Assembly (NCBI RefSeq): GCF_000422865.1
Contig: NZ_AUGW01000008.1
Location: 1-64,000, forward strand
Length of the DNA stretch: 64,000 nt
Source of the DNA: Oceanospirillum maris DSM 6286
Lineage (GTDB): Bacteria > Pseudomonadota > Gammaproteobacteria > Pseudomonadales > Halomonadaceae
Direction: 5' to 3'
Shown one piece after another: positions 61,712-64,000 of the stretch; within the stretch, counting starts at the first letter, position 1; every line of letters starts with the position of its first letter. A program made the translations under genes and the position numbers. The notes below the pieces were generated by a model. That model did not search any database. It was not told where the DNA came from and saw only the letters and a list, made by a program, of their open reading frames with translations.

Positions 61712-62488
61712 ATGAGTGTTCCTATCTACCCGGAAGGCCGGTGGCTGAGTTTTTACTATGGCGACGAATGTATCTCGTTTTTGCGAGAGAAACGCCCGAA
61801 AGCCACCGGTAAGGTTCAGATTAAAGTCCATCCAGATTGCCGGGTAGTTGTGGCGGCACCGGCGGCGGCAGAAGATGCTTCCGTGCTACAGGCCGTGAAA
61901 AAGCGTGCCCGCTGGATTTATGAGCAGCTGCGTGATTTTCGCCGGCAGTTGGAACATATCACCCCCCGTCGCTATATCAGCGGAGAGAGCCATTATTACC
62001 TGGGGAAGCAGTATCTACTCAAGGTCATAGAGACATCAGAACAGCCCCAGGGCGTAAAACTGCTGCGCGGCAAACTGGAAGTAACCGTTCGCCAGAAAAG
62101 CCCACAGAAGGTTCAGCAATTGCTGAATGATTGGTACAAGGCCCGAGCAAAAGAGCTCTTTGCTAAGCGCCTGAATGATCTTCTGGAACAGACCTTGTGG
62201 GTTAGCGGTAAACCGCCGCTTCGTATCCTGACAATGAAAACCCAGTGGGGCAGTTGTTCACCCAATGGCCGTATCACCCTGAATCTGCATTTGATTAAAG
62301 CCCCCCGTGAAGGCATCGATTACGTGATCCTGCATGAGCTCTGTCATATTGCGGAACATAACCACAGTGAGCGTTTTTATCGGTTGATGAAACAGGTGAT
62401 GCCGCAGTGGGAAAAGACGAAAGAACGGCTGGATGGGATGGCGGGGAGGTATCTGCAAGAAGGTTATCAGAAGTCGTTTGGGCAGTAA
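61712..62488 (+). CDS. YgjP/SprT-like zinc metallopeptidase of the restriction operon
   Basis: 258 residues. The C-terminal half carries MKTQWGSCSPNGRITLNLHLIKAP and the zinc motif VILHELCHIAEHNHSERFY (HExxH with a downstream His). The N-terminal half (SVLQAVKKRARWIYEQLRDF, then RYISGESHYYLGKQYLLKV) is the usual YgjP-like part. Such genes commonly follow hsdR in type I operons; their function is not established, with processing or turnover of HsdR a possibility. It starts 29 bp after hsdR. A 214-bp gap to dapA follows. Confidence 0.9.
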   Translation: MSVPIYPEGRWLSFYYGDECISFLREKRPKATGKVQIKVHPDCRVVVAAPAAAEDASVLQAVKKRARWIYEQLRDFRRQLEHITPRRYISGESHYYLGKQYLLKVIETSEQPQGVKLLRGKLEVTVRQKSPQKVQQLLNDWYKARAKELFAKRLNDLLEQTLWVSGKPPLRILTMKTQWGSCSPNGRITLNLHLIKAPREGIDYVILHELCHIAEHNHSERFYRLMKQVMPQWEKTKERLDGMAGRYLQEGYQKSFGQ

Positions 62489-62702
62489 CGACAGAGCTTT
62501 GTTCCGTTTTTCTAACCGTTTGGTTTGTCTTTCTTATCTCGATTCGGGAAAACGATTTTTCACAATATAGTTAGTATTTTTATTTTATGTTGAAACCAAC
62601 CAACAGAATTACGGGTTTGTATTCGTCAGACGCTTGTGTTCAGGCAAGGGCAAAAGTACCATTGGGCTTTCGCTTTTTGCGCGTTTTTTTCGGAGACAAC
62701 AG

Positions 62703-63584
62703 ATGATCAAGGGCAGTATTGTTGCATTGGTAACCCCAATGACTACCTCGGGCGATATCGATTGGGAAGCACTGCATCGTCTGGTTGAGTTCCATCTGGA
62801 AAACGGTACCGACGCTATTGTTGCGGCGGGAACCACCGGTGAGCCGACCACGATGTCATTTGACGAGCATTTTGATGTTATCCGAAAGGTTGTTGAGCAG
62901 GTTGATGGACGTATTCCGGTTATTGCAGGTACAGGCGCTAACAATACCGCTGAAGCGGTAGAGCTGAGCAAATTTGCTAAGAAAGTAGGGGCAGATTACT
63001 GCTTGTCGGTCACGCCTTACTACAATAAGCCGACTCAAGAAGGTTTGTTCCAACACTTTAAAGCGGTTGCTGAAGCCAGTGATCTGCCGGTTATTCTGTA
63101 TAACGTGCCGGGACGAACCGCTGTTGATCTACACAATGAAACCGTGGTGCGCTTAAGCAAGCTGGATAACATTGTTGCTCTTAAAGATGCCACCGGTGAT
63201 GTTGAGCGTGGTAAAGAGTTGATGGGTCGTTTAGAAGGTTCTGGCTTCTTGCTGTTCTCTGGCGATGATTTAACCGCAGCTGATTTTATCCTGCAAGGCG
63301 GTCACGGTAATATTTCGGTAACGGCGAACGTTGCTCCGCGCCAGATGTCTGAGCTTTGTGCGGCAGCACTAAGTGGTGATGCGTCTACGGCACATCAGAT
63401 CAACACCCGACTGATGCCTTTGCACCGTGCTTTGTTTGTTGAGTCAAATCCTATTCCAGTGAAATGGGCTGTTCATGAGATGGGAATGATGGAAACGGGT
63501 ATTCGTTTGCCATTAACGATTCTATCTGACCAGTACCATGCAACGGTTCGTGAAGCACTGCAACACGCCGGTATCATCGGATAA
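62703..63584 (+). CDS. dapA: 4-hydroxy-tetrahydrodipicolinate synthase
   Basis: 293 residues. It condenses aspartate semialdehyde with pyruvate, the first step of the diaminopimelate/lysine branch. [34 protein letters not shown], the Tyr-containing [12 protein letters not shown] and the Schiff-base [12 protein letters not shown]-type and [10 protein letters not shown] (Lys) segments are present. ATG 62703 follows CGGAGA; the frame is open 23 codons upstream but those residues are not family-like. It is followed by bamC, as in E. coli. Confidence 0.97.
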   Translation: MIKGSIVALVTPMTTSGDIDWEALHRLVEFHLENGTDAIVAAGTTGEPTTMSFDEHFDVIRKVVEQVDGRIPVIAGTGANNTAEAVELSKFAKKVGADYCLSVTPYYNKPTQEGLFQHFKAVAEASDLPVILYNVPGRTAVDLHNETVVRLSKLDNIVALKDATGDVERGKELMGRLEGSGFLLFSGDDLTAADFILQGGHGNISVTANVAPRQMSELCAAALSGDASTAHQINTRLMPLHRALFVESNPIPVKWAVHEMGMMETGIRLPLTILSDQYHATVREALQHAGIIG

Positions 63585-63604
63585 CCCTTCAGGAAAAAAC
63601 ACCA

Positions 63605-64000
63605 ATGTCCAAAAAGGACTTGATAAGACTAACAGCCGGCAGCGTTATGCTGACCGGCTTTCTGCTCACCGGCTGCAGTTCTTCCGGTTATTACTATGAT
63701 CGTAAAACCGATTATGTCGATGCAAAAGAGTATCCTGCGATAACGTTACCTGCGACAGCTAATGCCTCTCAGTTTAGGCAGGCGATGCCGTTGCCAGATA
63801 TTGGCGGACAAGAAAAGCTGGATGATGATTTTGTTGTGCCACGCCCAGATGCTTTACCGGTGGTTAATGAAGATTTACCGCCTTCAGCATTAAAAGAATA
63901 CGCCGGTGCCGGTAATATTGAGCCTAGACTTTGGCTTGCAATCTCTAATGCGCCAGCAGTTGCTTGGCCTTTACTTCAGCAGCAGTTTGAACGGCTCAAT
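63605..64000 (+). CDS. bamC: Outer membrane assembly lipoprotein BamC (3' truncated by window edge)
   Basis: 132 codons are visible up to the window end. The signal MSKKDLIRLTAGSVMLTGF continues into LLTGC, a lipobox for lipidation. The mature start SSSGYYYDRKTDYVDAKEYP and the motif EYPAITLP resemble the unstructured N-terminus of BamC, which binds BamD in the beta-barrel assembly machine. The dapA-bamC order supports the call. GTCC/AGGA context before the ATG gives a modest ribosome site. Confidence 0.88.
   Translation, partial: MSKKDLIRLTAGSVMLTGFLLTGCSSSGYYYDRKTDYVDAKEYPAITLPATANASQFRQAMPLPDIGGQEKLDDDFVVPRPDALPVVNEDLPPSALKEYAGAGNIEPRLWLAISNAPAVAWPLLQQQFERLN

Overview
The window is chromosomal DNA of a gammaproteobacterium. 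Gene orders such as tsaE-amiC-mutL-miaA-hfq-hflX-hflK-hflC, hisZ-purA, recC-recB-recD and dapA-bamC, a Pseudomonas-style two-subunit arginine succinyltransferase, and moderate base composition suggest a marine Oceanospirillales-like relative of Pseudomonas. No genus can be named from the sequence alone.

Layout. 1-703: the 3' part of a TnpB-type transposon gene and its right end. 762-1290: a StbDE/RelBE-type toxin-antitoxin pair. 1443-16815: housekeeping genes (tag, queG, nnr, tsaE, amiC, mutL, miaA, hfq, hflX, hflKC, hisZ, purA), punctuated by clear intrinsic terminators. 16941-19404: a LysR regulator, a short DUF1338 protein and a small membrane protein. 19507-29392: recC-recB-recD, overlapping by 4 bp at each junction. 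29482-35171: a GMC oxidoreductase with a PsrA-like operator, a 59-residue lipoprotein, a lipoprotein-type hydrolase and a chemoreceptor.

35241-52738 is the arginine succinyltransferase (AST/aru) region. It holds an AraC/GlxA-type regulator (ArgR-like) with a tandem operator matching the Pseudomonas ArgR consensus, then astC, an M20 amidohydrolase, aruF, aruG, astD and astB, which end at a strong terminator with no astE. A third astA paralogue lies at 51671, divergent from an Lrp-type regulator. The operon is split after astC by an accessory block: a cation-efflux gene and an ArsR gene, both wrecked by several lesions, and an AT-rich DUF262/DUF1524 protein that resembles a modification-dependent restriction enzyme. 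An FKBP isomerase and a c-di-GMP phosphodiesterase with a perfect FNR/Anr box lie between astB and the Lrp gene.

53037-62488 is a composite type I restriction-modification island: half-size hsdS, hsdM, dinD, a 25-codon bridging ORF, full-size hsdS, a GIY-YIG/DUF4357 protein, hsdR and a YgjP-like metallopeptidase. All are on the + strand and tightly packed. This is the best candidate in the window for a less-described system: two specificity modules of different architecture share one methylase, and a RecA-modulator-like DinD and a GIY-YIG protein are embedded in the operon. The window ends with dapA and the start of bamC.
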